DNA from: Bacillota bacterium
GTDB taxonomy: Bacteria > Bacillota > Clostridia > Lachnospirales > Lachnospiraceae
Direction of reading: 5' to 3'
DNA length: 64,000 nucleotides
NCBI GenBank assembly: GCA_023392535.1
Contig: JAEVYY010000003.1
Coordinates: 9,061-73,060, forward strand
Shown: positions 56,467-64,000 of the stretch, piece after piece
Layout: each line of letters starts with the position of its first letter
Position numbering within the stretch: the first letter of the stretch is position 1
Position numbers and translations under genes: made by a program
The notes under the pieces: model-generated
Database searches by the model: none
The model's input: the letters and a program-made list of their open reading frames with translations, nothing else
Told to the model about the DNA's origin: nothing

Positions 56467-57447
56467 ATGAAGACAAAGATTTTATCATTGTTGCGAAATA
56501 CAACAGAATATCTATCAGGTCAGGAGATATGCGAATATTTGGGTGTATCCAGGACGGCAGTTTGGAAAGTGATGAACCAGCTAAAGGACGAAGGATATAT
56601 CATAGAAGCAATTCAAAATAAAGGGTATAGAATCTTAGAGTATCCAGATATTTTGTCAAAAAGCGAAATTGCCAGCAGACTTCAAACGAGTTGGGCAGGG
56701 CGGGAAATACGCTTTTATGAAGAGATAAGCTCTACCAATATTGAGGCAAAGAAACTTGCGGAGGAAGGAGAACCACATGGGACTCTGGTAGTAGCGGATA
56801 AACAGAATGCCGGACGTGGCAGACGTGGAAAGACATGGGAATCTCCGGCGGGAAGCTCTGTATATATGACAATACTGTTACGACCTGAATTTCCCCCTGA
56901 TAAAGCTTCGATGTTAACATTACTCATGGCTCTTTCCGTGAGAAATGCAGTAGCGGATGTAAGCGGAATGGAAGTACAAATAAAATGGCCGAATGATATT
57001 GTACTACATGGAAAAAAGATTTGTGGAATTTTGACAGAAATGAGTGCAGAGTTGGATTATATCCACTATGTGGTAATTGGAGTGGGTATTAATGTGAATC
57101 AGAAGACATTTCCGGAAGAGATCCATGTTACGGCTACCTCACTCTTTATGGAGAGTGAAAAAAAATATGTAAGAGCGGCCCTTATCGAGCGAAGTATGTA
57201 CTATTTTGAGCAGTACTATGATCAATTTCTTGAAATACAGAATTTGGAAGGTATATGGAGCGAGTACAATAAGTACTTAATTAACATTGAAAAAAGAGTA
57301 CGTGTCCTGGATCCAAAAGGAGAATTCGAAGGAATTGCCGTTGGCATCAATAATTTAGGCGAGCTGCTTGTCAAAAAAGATGATAATGAAGTGACAGAAG
57401 TTTACGCGGGAGAGGTTTCTGTACGTGGATTATATGGATATGTATAG
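56467..57447 (+). CDS. birA: Biotin operon repressor / biotin-protein ligase
   Basis: 326-residue bifunctional BirA: N-terminal winged helix (~1-60; LSGQEICEYLGVSRTAVWK), central ligase with GRGRRGKTWESPAGS and KWPNDIV, and a C-terminal SH3-like domain. It biotinylates carboxylases and represses biotin genes. ATG at 56467 (or 56464) follows AAAGG; no other start has a site. Only 4 bp separate it from argF, an unusual but common clostridial linkage. Confidence 0.95.
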   Translation: MKTKILSLLRNTTEYLSGQEICEYLGVSRTAVWKVMNQLKDEGYIIEAIQNKGYRILEYPDILSKSEIASRLQTSWAGREIRFYEEISSTNIEAKKLAEEGEPHGTLVVADKQNAGRGRRGKTWESPAGSSVYMTILLRPEFPPDKASMLTLLMALSVRNAVADVSGMEVQIKWPNDIVLHGKKICGILTEMSAELDYIHYVVIGVGINVNQKTFPEEIHVTATSLFMESEKKYVRAALIERSMYYFEQYYDQFLEIQNLEGIWSEYNKYLINIEKRVRVLDPKGEFEGIAVGINNLGELLVKKDDNEVTEVYAGEVSVRGLYGYV

Positions 57448-57460
57448 AATGGTGTATACG

Positions 57461-57808
57461 ATGAATAACAACAAAATAGTTCTATGTGCAGCGAATGCAT
57501 ATGAACAAAAATACTATTTCAATGAAGATTTCAATAAGATTCCAGATTCCATAAAAGAAGAATTGAAAATAATTTGTGTTTTATTTACCAGAGAAGTGGG
57601 TGGTATTTTCATGATTGTTTTTGAAGAAGATGGAACACTTGCATTGGAGACCGATGCGGATGAAGAGGACATTACCTATGATGAAATTAGCAGCGGACTT
57701 TTAATTGGTGAGATTCGAAGAAAAAAACAGGAATTACTGGAAGCCTTGAGCCTTTACTATAGGGCAGTCATATTGCAGGAAGATATAACAGATTTACTGG
57801 AAGACTAG
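57461..57808 (+). CDS. DUF6145-like small protein
   Basis: 115-residue soluble protein beginning [21 protein letters not shown] and rich in acidic residues in the middle ([17 protein letters not shown]). I recognise it as a Lachnospiraceae family that I believe is DUF6145, of unknown function, encoded between birA and coaX. The start is uncertain: ATG at 57461 is used, and an in-frame ATG at 57425 lies inside birA. Ribosome site is weak. Confidence 0.75.
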   Translation: MNNNKIVLCAANAYEQKYYFNEDFNKIPDSIKEELKIICVLFTREVGGIFMIVFEEDGTLALETDADEEDITYDEISSGLLIGEIRRKKQELLEALSLYYRAVILQEDITDLLED

Positions 57809-57819
57809 GAGGAGACATC

Positions 57820-58590
57820 ATGCTATTAGTAGTTGACGTAGGCAATACAAATATCACATTTGGTGTGTATAAAGGAAATAAACTCATAACAACATTGCGT
57901 ATGACGACAAAGTTATCCCGGACTTCGGATGAATTTGGTATTGCAATTATCGAGATGTTGAAGGCGGATGGAATTACAAAGCATGATATTGAGGGTACCG
58001 TTATTGCCAGTGTAGTTCCTAATATCATGCATGCATTGACAGGATCTGTTAAGAGATATCTTGAAATACGACCTCTGAGTATTGGACCTGGTGTGAGAAC
58101 AGGAATTAAGATCATTACAGAGAATCCTAGAGAAATTGGAGCTGACCGTATCGTAGATGCAGTTGCCGCCTATGAAATATATGGAGGACCTGTACTTGTC
58201 ATTGATTTTGGAACAGCTACCACCTACGATCTTGTGACAGCACAAGGTGAATTTGCGGCAGGAATTACAGCGCCAGGAATTCGTATTTCTGCAAAGGCAT
58301 TATGGGAAGATACTGCAAGGCTGCCGGAAATCGAGATCAAGAAACCAGCTTCTATTTTAGCGCAAGAAACGATTAGCAGTATGCAGGCAGGTCTTGTTTA
58401 TGGGCAAATCGGTCAGACAGAATACATTATAGATAAAGTAAAGAAGGAAAGCGGATATCATGACCTGAAAGTAATTGCAACAGGTGGACTTGGAAGAATC
58501 ATAGCGGATGAAACAGATAGTATTACGGTCTATAACAATAAACTCACGCTAGAAGGATTACGAATTATTTATGAGAAAAATGTAAAATGA
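57820..58590 (+). CDS. coaX: Type III pantothenate kinase
   Basis: 256-residue kinase of the first coenzyme A step. The phosphate loop [12 protein letters not shown] (~5-16), [13 protein letters not shown] (~107-119) and [11 protein letters not shown] (~129-139) with catalytic Asp are diagnostic of CoaX, an actin-fold enzyme that needs a monovalent cation. TAGGAGGAG precedes ATG. Confidence 0.96.
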   Translation: MLLVVDVGNTNITFGVYKGNKLITTLRMTTKLSRTSDEFGIAIIEMLKADGITKHDIEGTVIASVVPNIMHALTGSVKRYLEIRPLSIGPGVRTGIKIITENPREIGADRIVDAVAAYEIYGGPVLVIDFGTATTYDLVTAQGEFAAGITAPGIRISAKALWEDTARLPEIEIKKPASILAQETISSMQAGLVYGQIGQTEYIIDKVKKESGYHDLKVIATGGLGRIIADETDSITVYNNKLTLEGLRIIYEKNVK

Positions 58591-58612
58591 AAAACAGGAG
58601 CGAATAATCTAC

Positions 58613-59578
58613 ATGAAGAAGCTACAGATCGGAAATGTAAGTCTGAATAATAATTTGATATTAGCTCCTATGGCAGGTGTAACGGACCTGCCATTTCGAT
58701 TGCTGTGTAAAGAACAGGGGGCAGGACTCCTATGCATGGAAATGATAAGCGCAAAAGCAATTTTTCATCAAAATAAAAATACCGAAGCACTTTTAGAAAT
58801 TCATGAAGAAGAACAGCCTGTTTCACTGCAATTATTTGGATCTGACCCAAATATCATAAGCGAGATGGCAAAACGAATTGAGGAAAGACCTTTTGCTATT
58901 TTAGATATTAACATGGGATGTCCGGTACCTAAGATCGTAAATAACCATGAAGGATCAGCTTTGATGAAAGATCCTTCATTGGTGGAAGCGATCATTAGTA
59001 AGACGGTGAAAGCGGTTCAGAAACCAGTTACAGTCAAGATCCGAAAAGGTTTTTCGGATACTACGGTAAATGCAGTGGAGATAGCAAAAATAGCAGAAGC
59101 TTCTGGAGCGGCCGCGGTCTCAGTCCATGGAAGAACCAGGGAACAATACTATTCTGGAGAGGCGGATTGGGACATTATCAGAAAAGTAAAGGAAGCAATT
59201 CATATTCCTGTGATAGGAAATGGAGATGTCTATTCTCCGGAGCGTGCAAAGGCAATGGCGGAGCAGACAGGCTGTGATGGTATTATGATAGGGCGGGCAG
59301 TACGTGGGAATCCTTGGCTCTTTTCCGAAATAACAGCCTATTTTGAAACTGGTAAAATACCAAAAAGGCCTGAAAATGCAATTGTGAAACAAACGATACT
59401 ACGTCATGCCGAATTACAGTTACGGTATAAAGGTCCTTATATTGGCATAAGAGAAATGCGAAAGCATCTTTCATGGTATACGGCTGGGTATCCAAATTCT
59501 ACAAAATTGCGGCAGCAGATCAATTGTATAGAGACCTTTGAAGAATTGGAAAAAAGTATAAATATGATATTTGGGTAA
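58613..59578 (+). CDS. dusB: tRNA-dihydrouridine synthase
   Basis: 321-residue FMN enzyme reducing uridines in the tRNA D-loop. Conserved LAPMAGVTDLPFRLL, DINMGCPVPKIV (active-site Cys ~103), VHGRTREQYYSG and GNGDVYSPERA. It is the DusB type common in Firmicutes. AGGAG lies about 10 nt before ATG, in the same run as coaX. Confidence 0.95.
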   Translation: MKKLQIGNVSLNNNLILAPMAGVTDLPFRLLCKEQGAGLLCMEMISAKAIFHQNKNTEALLEIHEEEQPVSLQLFGSDPNIISEMAKRIEERPFAILDINMGCPVPKIVNNHEGSALMKDPSLVEAIISKTVKAVQKPVTVKIRKGFSDTTVNAVEIAKIAEASGAAAVSVHGRTREQYYSGEADWDIIRKVKEAIHIPVIGNGDVYSPERAKAMAEQTGCDGIMIGRAVRGNPWLFSEITAYFETGKIPKRPENAIVKQTILRHAELQLRYKGPYIGIREMRKHLSWYTAGYPNSTKLRQQINCIETFEELEKSINMIFG

Positions 59579-59624
59579 TACTATAATTTATCCAAAAGGA
59601 CAGACAAAATATGGTTAATATTTT

Positions 59625-60428
59625 ATGAATAAAGAGGTGCATTGTTTCATACCCTTCATTATGAAGAATAATGAATGTGAAACAATTGTTTATTTTTATT
59701 TACAAAAAGTAGAAAGTAATCATGTGTTATCTGCTGGAACAGACAGTAAATGGAAATTCAAAGAATATATGAATTATCTTAAATTGTGCTATCGATATCG
59801 GAAAAAGCCAGTGTTGTGTCATTCACGAAAAAGCTATGGGTCGCAGATTATTTTCTGCCAGTTGGATTTTTGCAAAAAATATATGCGTAATTTAACAGTT
59901 GTACAGGTAGAAAAATTAATTCATCTGGCATTGGACAATTTAAAGCAAGATAATGATATAATTTCCGATCTATGGTATGAACCGGATCTCGCATCCTATA
60001 TACAAGCACCCAAAATACAATTTCCCTTACGTTTTTTAAAAGAAGTATATCAACGGCATATCAAAGATGGAATCCTTATAATCAGAGATGGTGACCAGGC
60101 CGAAAGCTTCGTTTGGGAGATCTATGAAATGTTGAATTATTTGTTTGTTTTTACGGATGCAGAAGAAAAATGGGAAGAACTAGAGCGATATGCTTATGAG
60201 CATACAGGGCTGATTGTTCAATATAATCGTGTACCGATGCAACTAAACAAAGAGAAGAGAGCGCTATACTATTTTGATTTCAGCGAGAGTGATCCGGAGG
60301 AGTATAGAATAATCCCAAAAGGAGGTATTTATTTCGATTTCGCAATGACAAAAGAGAAGCAACGTATTATAGAAGGAAAGCGGAAGGATATCAGCTATGT
60401 ATGCTTCCCCAAATGCCTTGACACTTGA
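59625..60428 (+). CDS. Hypothetical protein between dusB and greA
   Basis: 267-residue protein I do not recognise. It has no signal peptide or TM helix, is rich in aromatic residues and charges, and contains repeated Cys (positions ~7, 18, 71, 85, 91, 261). The N-terminal half is basic; the C-terminal half carries WEELERYAYEHTGL, and FDFSESDPEEYRI. ATG at 59625 has no clear binding site. Its 3' end overlaps the greA promoter. Location in a core gene run suggests a conserved lineage-specific role. Confidence 0.7.
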   Translation: MNKEVHCFIPFIMKNNECETIVYFYLQKVESNHVLSAGTDSKWKFKEYMNYLKLCYRYRKKPVLCHSRKSYGSQIIFCQLDFCKKYMRNLTVVQVEKLIHLALDNLKQDNDIISDLWYEPDLASYIQAPKIQFPLRFLKEVYQRHIKDGILIIRDGDQAESFVWEIYEMLNYLFVFTDAEEKWEELERYAYEHTGLIVQYNRVPMQLNKEKRALYYFDFSESDPEEYRIIPKGGIYFDFAMTKEKQRIIEGKRKDISYVCFPKCLDT

Positions 60429-60447
60429 ACAGGAAGTGCGCTATAAT
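60418..60447 (+). promoter_or_regulatory. Promoter of greA-lysS
   Basis: TTGACA (60418-60423), 18-bp spacer and TATAAT (60442-60447). The -35 box lies in the last codons of the preceding gene. Confidence 0.8.
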
Positions 60448-60526
60448 ACCTTAGTTAAATAGGGGCATTGGGTAATAACACATTTTGATGTGAAACAATA
60501 CAAGATAAAAGGAAGGTTTAACTATC

Positions 60527-61009
60527 ATGGAAGTAAAGAAAAACATATTAACCTATGAAGGGCTTAGAAAATACGAAGACGAATTACATGATCTGAAAGT
60601 GGTAAAAAGAAAAGAAGTAGCGCAGAAGATCAAAGAAGCCAGAGAACAGGGGGATTTATCAGAAAATGCAGAGTATGATGCTGCAAAAGACGAGCAACGT
60701 GATATAGAAAGTAGAATTGAAGAGTTAGAAAAAATCTTAAAAAATGCTGAGGTTGTTGTGGAAGAAGAAGTTGATCTTGATAAAATCGGCATCGGATGCA
60801 GAGTTAAGATTCTTGATATGGAATATAACGAAGAGTTAAATTATAAACTTGTAGGCTCTACAGAAGCGAATAGCTTAAAAGGCAAAATTTCAAATGAGTC
60901 TCCAGTAGGGAAAGCACTGCTAGGAGCAAAAGCAGATGATGTGGTAGAGGTAGATACACAGGCTGGTACCTTGCGATATAAAGTACTTGAGATTCAAAGA
61001 TCCAACTAA
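60527..61009 (+). CDS. greA: Transcription elongation factor GreA
   Basis: 160-residue factor that rescues stalled RNA polymerase. The N-terminal coiled coil with its acidic tip (REQGDLSENAEYDAAKDEQ, split EQGDLSENAEYDAA and KDEQRDIE) and C-terminal FKBP-like domain (SNESPVGKALLGAKADDVV) are complete. AAAAGGAAGG precedes ATG. It is transcribed with lysS. Confidence 0.97.
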   Translation: MEVKKNILTYEGLRKYEDELHDLKVVKRKEVAQKIKEAREQGDLSENAEYDAAKDEQRDIESRIEELEKILKNAEVVVEEEVDLDKIGIGCRVKILDMEYNEELNYKLVGSTEANSLKGKISNESPVGKALLGAKADDVVEVDTQAGTLRYKVLEIQRSN

Positions 61010-61037
61010 ACGGATTGAATAGAAGGAGTGTAGGACA

Positions 61038-62534
61038 TTGGCGGAAACACAAAACAATGGTAATGAACAAGAGCAGGATATTAATCAATTATTAAAAGTG
61101 CGAAGAGAAAAATTAGCGAATTTGCAGACAGATGGTAAAAATCCATTTGAAATCATGAAATATGACGTCACGCATCATAGTGCCCAGATTAAAGATATGT
61201 TTGACACATTAGAAGGACAGGCGGTAGCCGTAGCTGGTCGTATCATGTCAAAGCGTGTGATGGGAAAGGCATCTTTTTGCAATATTCAGGACTTGAAAGG
61301 TTCTATGCAATCCTATGTGGCAAGGGATAGCATCGGAGAAGAGCTTTATAAAGATTTCAAAAAATATGATGTGGGAGATATCGTAGGTATCAGAGGAGAA
61401 GTTTTTAAGACAAAGACTGGGGAAATATCCATCCATGCATCTGAAATCACACTGTTGTCTAAGAGTCTTCAGATTTTGCCTGAAAAATTTCATGGTCTGA
61501 CCAATACCGATATTCGTTATCGCCAGAGATATGTGGATTTAATTATGAATCAAGAGGTTAAAAATACCTTTGTAAAAAGATCACAGATCATAAGCGCAAT
61601 CCGCCGTTACCTTGATAAAGAAGGCTTTATGGAAGTGGAGACGCCAGTACTGGTGTCCAATGCAGGGGGGGCATCTGCCAGACCTTTTGAAACACATTAT
61701 AATGCTTTGGATGAGGACGTAAAACTTCGCATTTCTCTTGAATTATACTTAAAGAGATTAATCGTTGGAGGTCTTGAAAGAGTTTACGAGATCGGCCGTG
61801 TATTCCGAAACGAAGGTGTTGACACAAGACACAATCCGGAATTTACGTTAATGGAATTATATCAGGCCTATACCGATTACAATGGTATGATGGACTTGAG
61901 TGAGAATTTATATCGTTTCGTAGCACAGGAAGTACTGGGTACCACAGAGATTCAGTATGGTGATGTTACCATAGATCTTGGAAAACCTTTTGAACGTATC
62001 ACGATGATCGACGCAGTTAAGAAGTATGCTGGTGTTGATTTTAGAGAAGTACATTCAGAAGAGGAAGCTAAGTCATTAGCGGATAAACATAATATTCATT
62101 ACGAAGACAGACATAAAAAGGGAGATATCCTAAGTCTGTTCTTTGAAGAATTTGTGGAAGATAAATTAGTACAACCTACGTTCGTGATGGATCATCCGGT
62201 TGAAATATCCCCTCTTACAAAGAGAAAACCAACAGATCCAGAATATACGGAACGTTTTGAGTTATTTATCACCTGTCGTGAGATGGCAAATGCTTATTCT
62301 GAGTTAAATGATCCCATTGACCAGCGAGCTCGTTTTGAAGCACAGGAAGAACTCAAAAAGCTGGGTGATGAAGAAGCAAACAGCATCGATGAAGATTTCT
62401 TAAATGCGCTTGAAATTGGTATGCCACCTACCGGGGGCATTGGTTTCGGCATTGACCGTATGGTCATGCTGTTAACGAACTCCTCTGCAATCCGAGACGT
62501 ATTGTTATTCCCGACGATGAAGAGCTTAAATTAG
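61038..62534 (+). CDS. lysS: Lysyl-tRNA synthetase, class II
   Basis: 498-residue class II synthetase charging tRNA-Lys. The N-terminal OB-fold anticodon-binding domain (~55-160), motif 2-type region (FRNEGVDTRHNPEFT) and motif 3 (GFGIDRMVMLLTN) are present. TTG at 61038 follows GAAGGAG by 9 nt; no in-frame ATG is suitably placed. The frame stays open for 41 codons after the stop TAG at 62532, which may be a vestige or chance. A terminator follows. Confidence 0.97.
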   Translation: MAETQNNGNEQEQDINQLLKVRREKLANLQTDGKNPFEIMKYDVTHHSAQIKDMFDTLEGQAVAVAGRIMSKRVMGKASFCNIQDLKGSMQSYVARDSIGEELYKDFKKYDVGDIVGIRGEVFKTKTGEISIHASEITLLSKSLQILPEKFHGLTNTDIRYRQRYVDLIMNQEVKNTFVKRSQIISAIRRYLDKEGFMEVETPVLVSNAGGASARPFETHYNALDEDVKLRISLELYLKRLIVGGLERVYEIGRVFRNEGVDTRHNPEFTLMELYQAYTDYNGMMDLSENLYRFVAQEVLGTTEIQYGDVTIDLGKPFERITMIDAVKKYAGVDFREVHSEEEAKSLADKHNIHYEDRHKKGDILSLFFEEFVEDKLVQPTFVMDHPVEISPLTKRKPTDPEYTERFELFITCREMANAYSELNDPIDQRARFEAQEELKKLGDEEANSIDEDFLNALEIGMPPTGGIGFGIDRMVMLLTNSSAIRDVLLFPTMKSLN

Positions 62535-62842
62535 TGTACGGATCCCCTGAAATATATGGAAATCCAGAAGTCCGAATTTGACCAATCACGACGCGTAAAT
62601 ACATCAAATCCATTGGATAACATAGGATATGATATAACGCTGAATGGACTGAACTGATAGCCGGTTAATAAATATCAAAAGGCACTTATACCTAGTAGAA
62701 ATACTAGATGTAAGTGCCTTTTTTCGTGTTCTACAAGCGATGCCAAGACGAGACAGAAGGCAGCTGACGGGAGTTTGCTCACTCAGATGTATTCTGGATT
62801 GAATTGATAGCGCGACAGCGCGACATGAGCAAAAAAATGCGC
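62535..62842. other. Gene-free region after lysS with terminator
   Basis: Apart from the terminator at 62677-62725, nothing was recognised. A short G+C richer stretch with a GCGCGACA direct pair occurs near 62810-62825. Confidence 0.5.
62677..62725 (+). terminator. Terminator of greA-lysS
   Basis: AAAAGGCACTTA and TAGTA pair with TACTA and TAAGTGCCTTTT around GAAA; a T run follows. Confidence 0.92.
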
Positions 62843-62902
62843 AAGTATTAATCTAATTTAAACTTTTGTTTATTCATTTTAGAGGTGTCCATATTGGACA
62901 CC
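62843..62902 (+). repeat. Direct repeat copy 1 with GGTGTCC hairpin
   Basis: 62843-62890 matches 63811-63858 at 45 of 48 bases and ends in GGTGTCC; it continues as a hairpin GGTGTCC/GGACACC (62884-62890, 62896-62902). The repeats bracket the collagen-like gene. Confidence 0.85.
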
Positions 62903-62959
62903 GTATGTTGTTGATAAAAAGGTGTTAAATAAAAACGCGGAAAAAATTCAGCAAATGTA

Positions 62960-62987
62960 TTGACAAACTGAATTATATCAGTATAAT
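62960..62987 (+). promoter_or_regulatory. Promoter of the collagen-like gene
   Basis: TTGACA (62960-62965), 16-bp spacer and TATAAT (62982-62987). The sequence ATTCAGCAAA occurs on either side (62946-62955 and 63009-63018). The leader to the start codon is about 150 nt. Confidence 0.75.
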
Positions 62988-63142
62988 AATAGATATAGCA
63001 CAGAAACAATTCAGCAAAATAAATAACTGATAAGAGATATCCATTTTTGGCTAAACGAAAATATATGAACGGATTACTTTCAGCCCAATCAAAATGAAAG
63101 AATGTTTTCTGTGCAATTAAAAAAAGAAAGGAAGTAAAATTT

Positions 63143-63727
63143 ATGGAAGAAGGATTTAAAGTAGTAAATTTAAGTGGAGTGGTTCCAACTCCTAACATTA
63201 GAACAAATGGTAACTGGTTTGTGGGCAACGAAGATACTGGTGTAGCTGCCAAAGGCGAGACAGGCGAACAGGGTCCACAGGGCGAAAAAGGAGATCAAGG
63301 CGAAATCGGACCAACAGGACCACAGGGTCCACAAGGTGAAAAAGGTACAGATGCAGATACCAGCAAATTGGAGAGATTGAGCAATGAAGTGGATACAATT
63401 AACCAGAGGTTAAATGATAACATTAAAACTGGTTATGGAACATCTGTAAATATAGGTTCATATACAACAAGCGCAAACCCATATATAATTCCTAGCGATG
63501 GCGTAGTTAGTGTGGCCTGTATGTGGGGAATAAGTAATTATGCCCAGATAATATTTGTAGATTCAAATAATAATATTATATCATTAGCCGATGGGGGTTC
63601 TTTTACTGTGGCGGCATTAGGCAATGGGGCTTCGAATTCAAGGGTATGGTTTCAGGTATTTAAGGGGATGAGGTGCTATTGCATCACTAATACAACTGGT
63701 TATTTTTCGTTTATTCCATATGTATAA
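63143..63727 (+). CDS. Collagen-like/phage-tail-like surface protein
   Basis: 194-residue protein without signal peptide. Residues ~22-37 (NGNWFVGNEDTGVAAK) resemble a segment common in phage tail or receptor-binding proteins. Residues 38-70 are eleven Gly-X-Y collagen triplets (GETGEQGPQGEKGDQ...), then a short coiled coil (SKLERLSNEVDTINQRL) and a C-terminal beta-rich domain (~105-194). This is the layout of trimeric fibre proteins. There are no other phage genes in the window. AAAGGAAG lies 8 nt before ATG. Confidence 0.85.
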   Translation: MEEGFKVVNLSGVVPTPNIRTNGNWFVGNEDTGVAAKGETGEQGPQGEKGDQGEIGPTGPQGPQGEKGTDADTSKLERLSNEVDTINQRLNDNIKTGYGTSVNIGSYTTSANPYIIPSDGVVSVACMWGISNYAQIIFVDSNNNIISLADGGSFTVAALGNGASNSRVWFQVFKGMRCYCITNTTGYFSFIPYV

Positions 63728-63810
63728 ATTTATAAATCACCGTAAAGGAATTGTACAAGTGTCATTGATAGTGTTGGTTATACATAAGGGCAAATATTTT
63801 CGGAACGATT

Positions 63811-63873
63811 AAGTATTATACTAATTTAAATTTTTGTTTATTCATTTTAGAGGTGTCCCAATATGGGACACCT
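63811..63873 (+). repeat. Direct repeat copy 2 with AGGTGTCCC hairpin
   Basis: Second copy of the 48-bp repeat (63811-63858), continuing into the inverted repeat AGGTGTCCC/GGGACACCT (63851-63859, 63865-63873) with loop AATAT. Confidence 0.85.
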
Positions 63874-63889
63874 CAGACTGTAGACAAAG

Positions 63890-63914
63890 TCCACGGCATT
63901 CGCCGTGGATTTTT
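63890..63914 (+). terminator. Terminator near the right edge
   Basis: Stem TCCACGGC/GCCGTGGA (63890-63897, 63902-63909), loop ATTC, then TTTTT. Preceded by CAGACTGTAGACAAAG and followed by AGTCTG, a loose inverted pair. Confidence 0.8.
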
Positions 63915-63944
63915 CTTTACAGGTAGTCTGAAACCTTTGCATTT

Positions 63945-63975
63945 TTGAGACTTTTATCCCTTTTTTTGGTATAAT
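63945..63975 (+). promoter_or_regulatory. Promoter directed out of the window
   Basis: TTGAGA at 63945-63950, a long 19-bp spacer and TATAAT at 63970-63975. Its gene would lie beyond 64000. Confidence 0.5.
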
Positions 63976-64000
63976 AAAAGTATCAAAAATACGGGGTACA

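Noticed and set aside
62848..63252. Minus-strand 134-codon frame over the collagen-like gene start
   Set aside because: It runs across the promoter and opposite the coding region, has no binding site and is compositionally odd.
1..64000. tRNA or rRNA genes
   Set aside because: No cloverleaf-like or conserved T-loop sequence was found by eye; a tRNAscan run could still find one.

Overview
The window is low-GC, densely packed DNA from a Gram-positive anaerobe, most likely a member of the Lachnospiraceae (Clostridia). Grounds for this: AGGAGG-type ribosome binding sites, frequent TTG/GTG starts, near-consensus sigma-A promoters, YesM/YesN-type sugar two-component systems, an S-box in front of metK, and the gene order birA - DUF6145-like - coaX - dusB - hypothetical - greA - lysS that I associate with that family. 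The species cannot be named from sequence alone. No rRNA, tRNA, CRISPR array or complete mobile element was seen.

Region 1 (1-10200): the end of a carbohydrate ABC transporter operon (MalG-type permease) runs into a YesM histidine kinase that appears to start at CTG, an ADP-ribosylglycohydrolase-family protein and a YesN response regulator. Next comes a sigma-70-family factor / six-TM protein / ABC ATPase / ABC permease cassette. It is followed by a mini-protein carrying the GGADGPT motif of Na+-pumping decarboxylase beta subunits, a VOC-fold protein and a TraX-like membrane protein.

Region 2 (10300-17900): an OmpR-type regulator with a multi-TM histidine kinase; a long leader with a promoter, a 38-codon ORF and an intrinsic terminator in front of a glycine betaine/proline ABC transporter (opuA-like: ATPase with CBS domains, permease, lipoprotein); a MarR regulator; ndk; and a DUF1275 membrane protein.

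Region 3 (18000-27900): a binding lipoprotein, histidine kinase and AraC-type regulator sit next to an RbsA/RbsC/RbsB-type sugar importer and a zinc sorbitol/xylitol-type dehydrogenase. Sequence elements in front of the first gene recur in front of the importer, so the sensor trio probably controls import and oxidation of a polyol or sugar.

Region 4 (27900-38200): a CAT-fold acetyltransferase, a DUF4422 glycosyltransferase, a sugar nucleotidyltransferase and galE (surface glycan or sugar-nucleotide metabolism); a hemolysin-III-type membrane protein; a small conserved acidic protein; a RelQ-type (p)ppGpp synthetase; a TTEEA-repeat lipoprotein; a coiled-coil tail-anchored protein; a flavin reductase; an XRE-cupin regulator with a short terminated leader; and DNA polymerase IV.

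Region 5 (38200-62600) is mainly core: a LysM/G5/M23 peptidase, murA, an HD-GYP phosphodiesterase, the SAM-I riboswitch and metK, dnaE, pfkA, ktrB-ktrA, an rRNA/tRNA methyltransferase, proC, a SleB-type hydrolase, NfeD-SPFH, argF, birA, coaX, dusB, greA and lysS.

Region 6 (62600-64000) looks accessory. A short collagen-like, phage-tail-like gene with its own strong promoter lies between two 48-bp direct repeats that each lead into a GGTGTCC/GGACACC hairpin. The right edge holds further hairpins and an outward promoter that may belong to an element continuing beyond the window.
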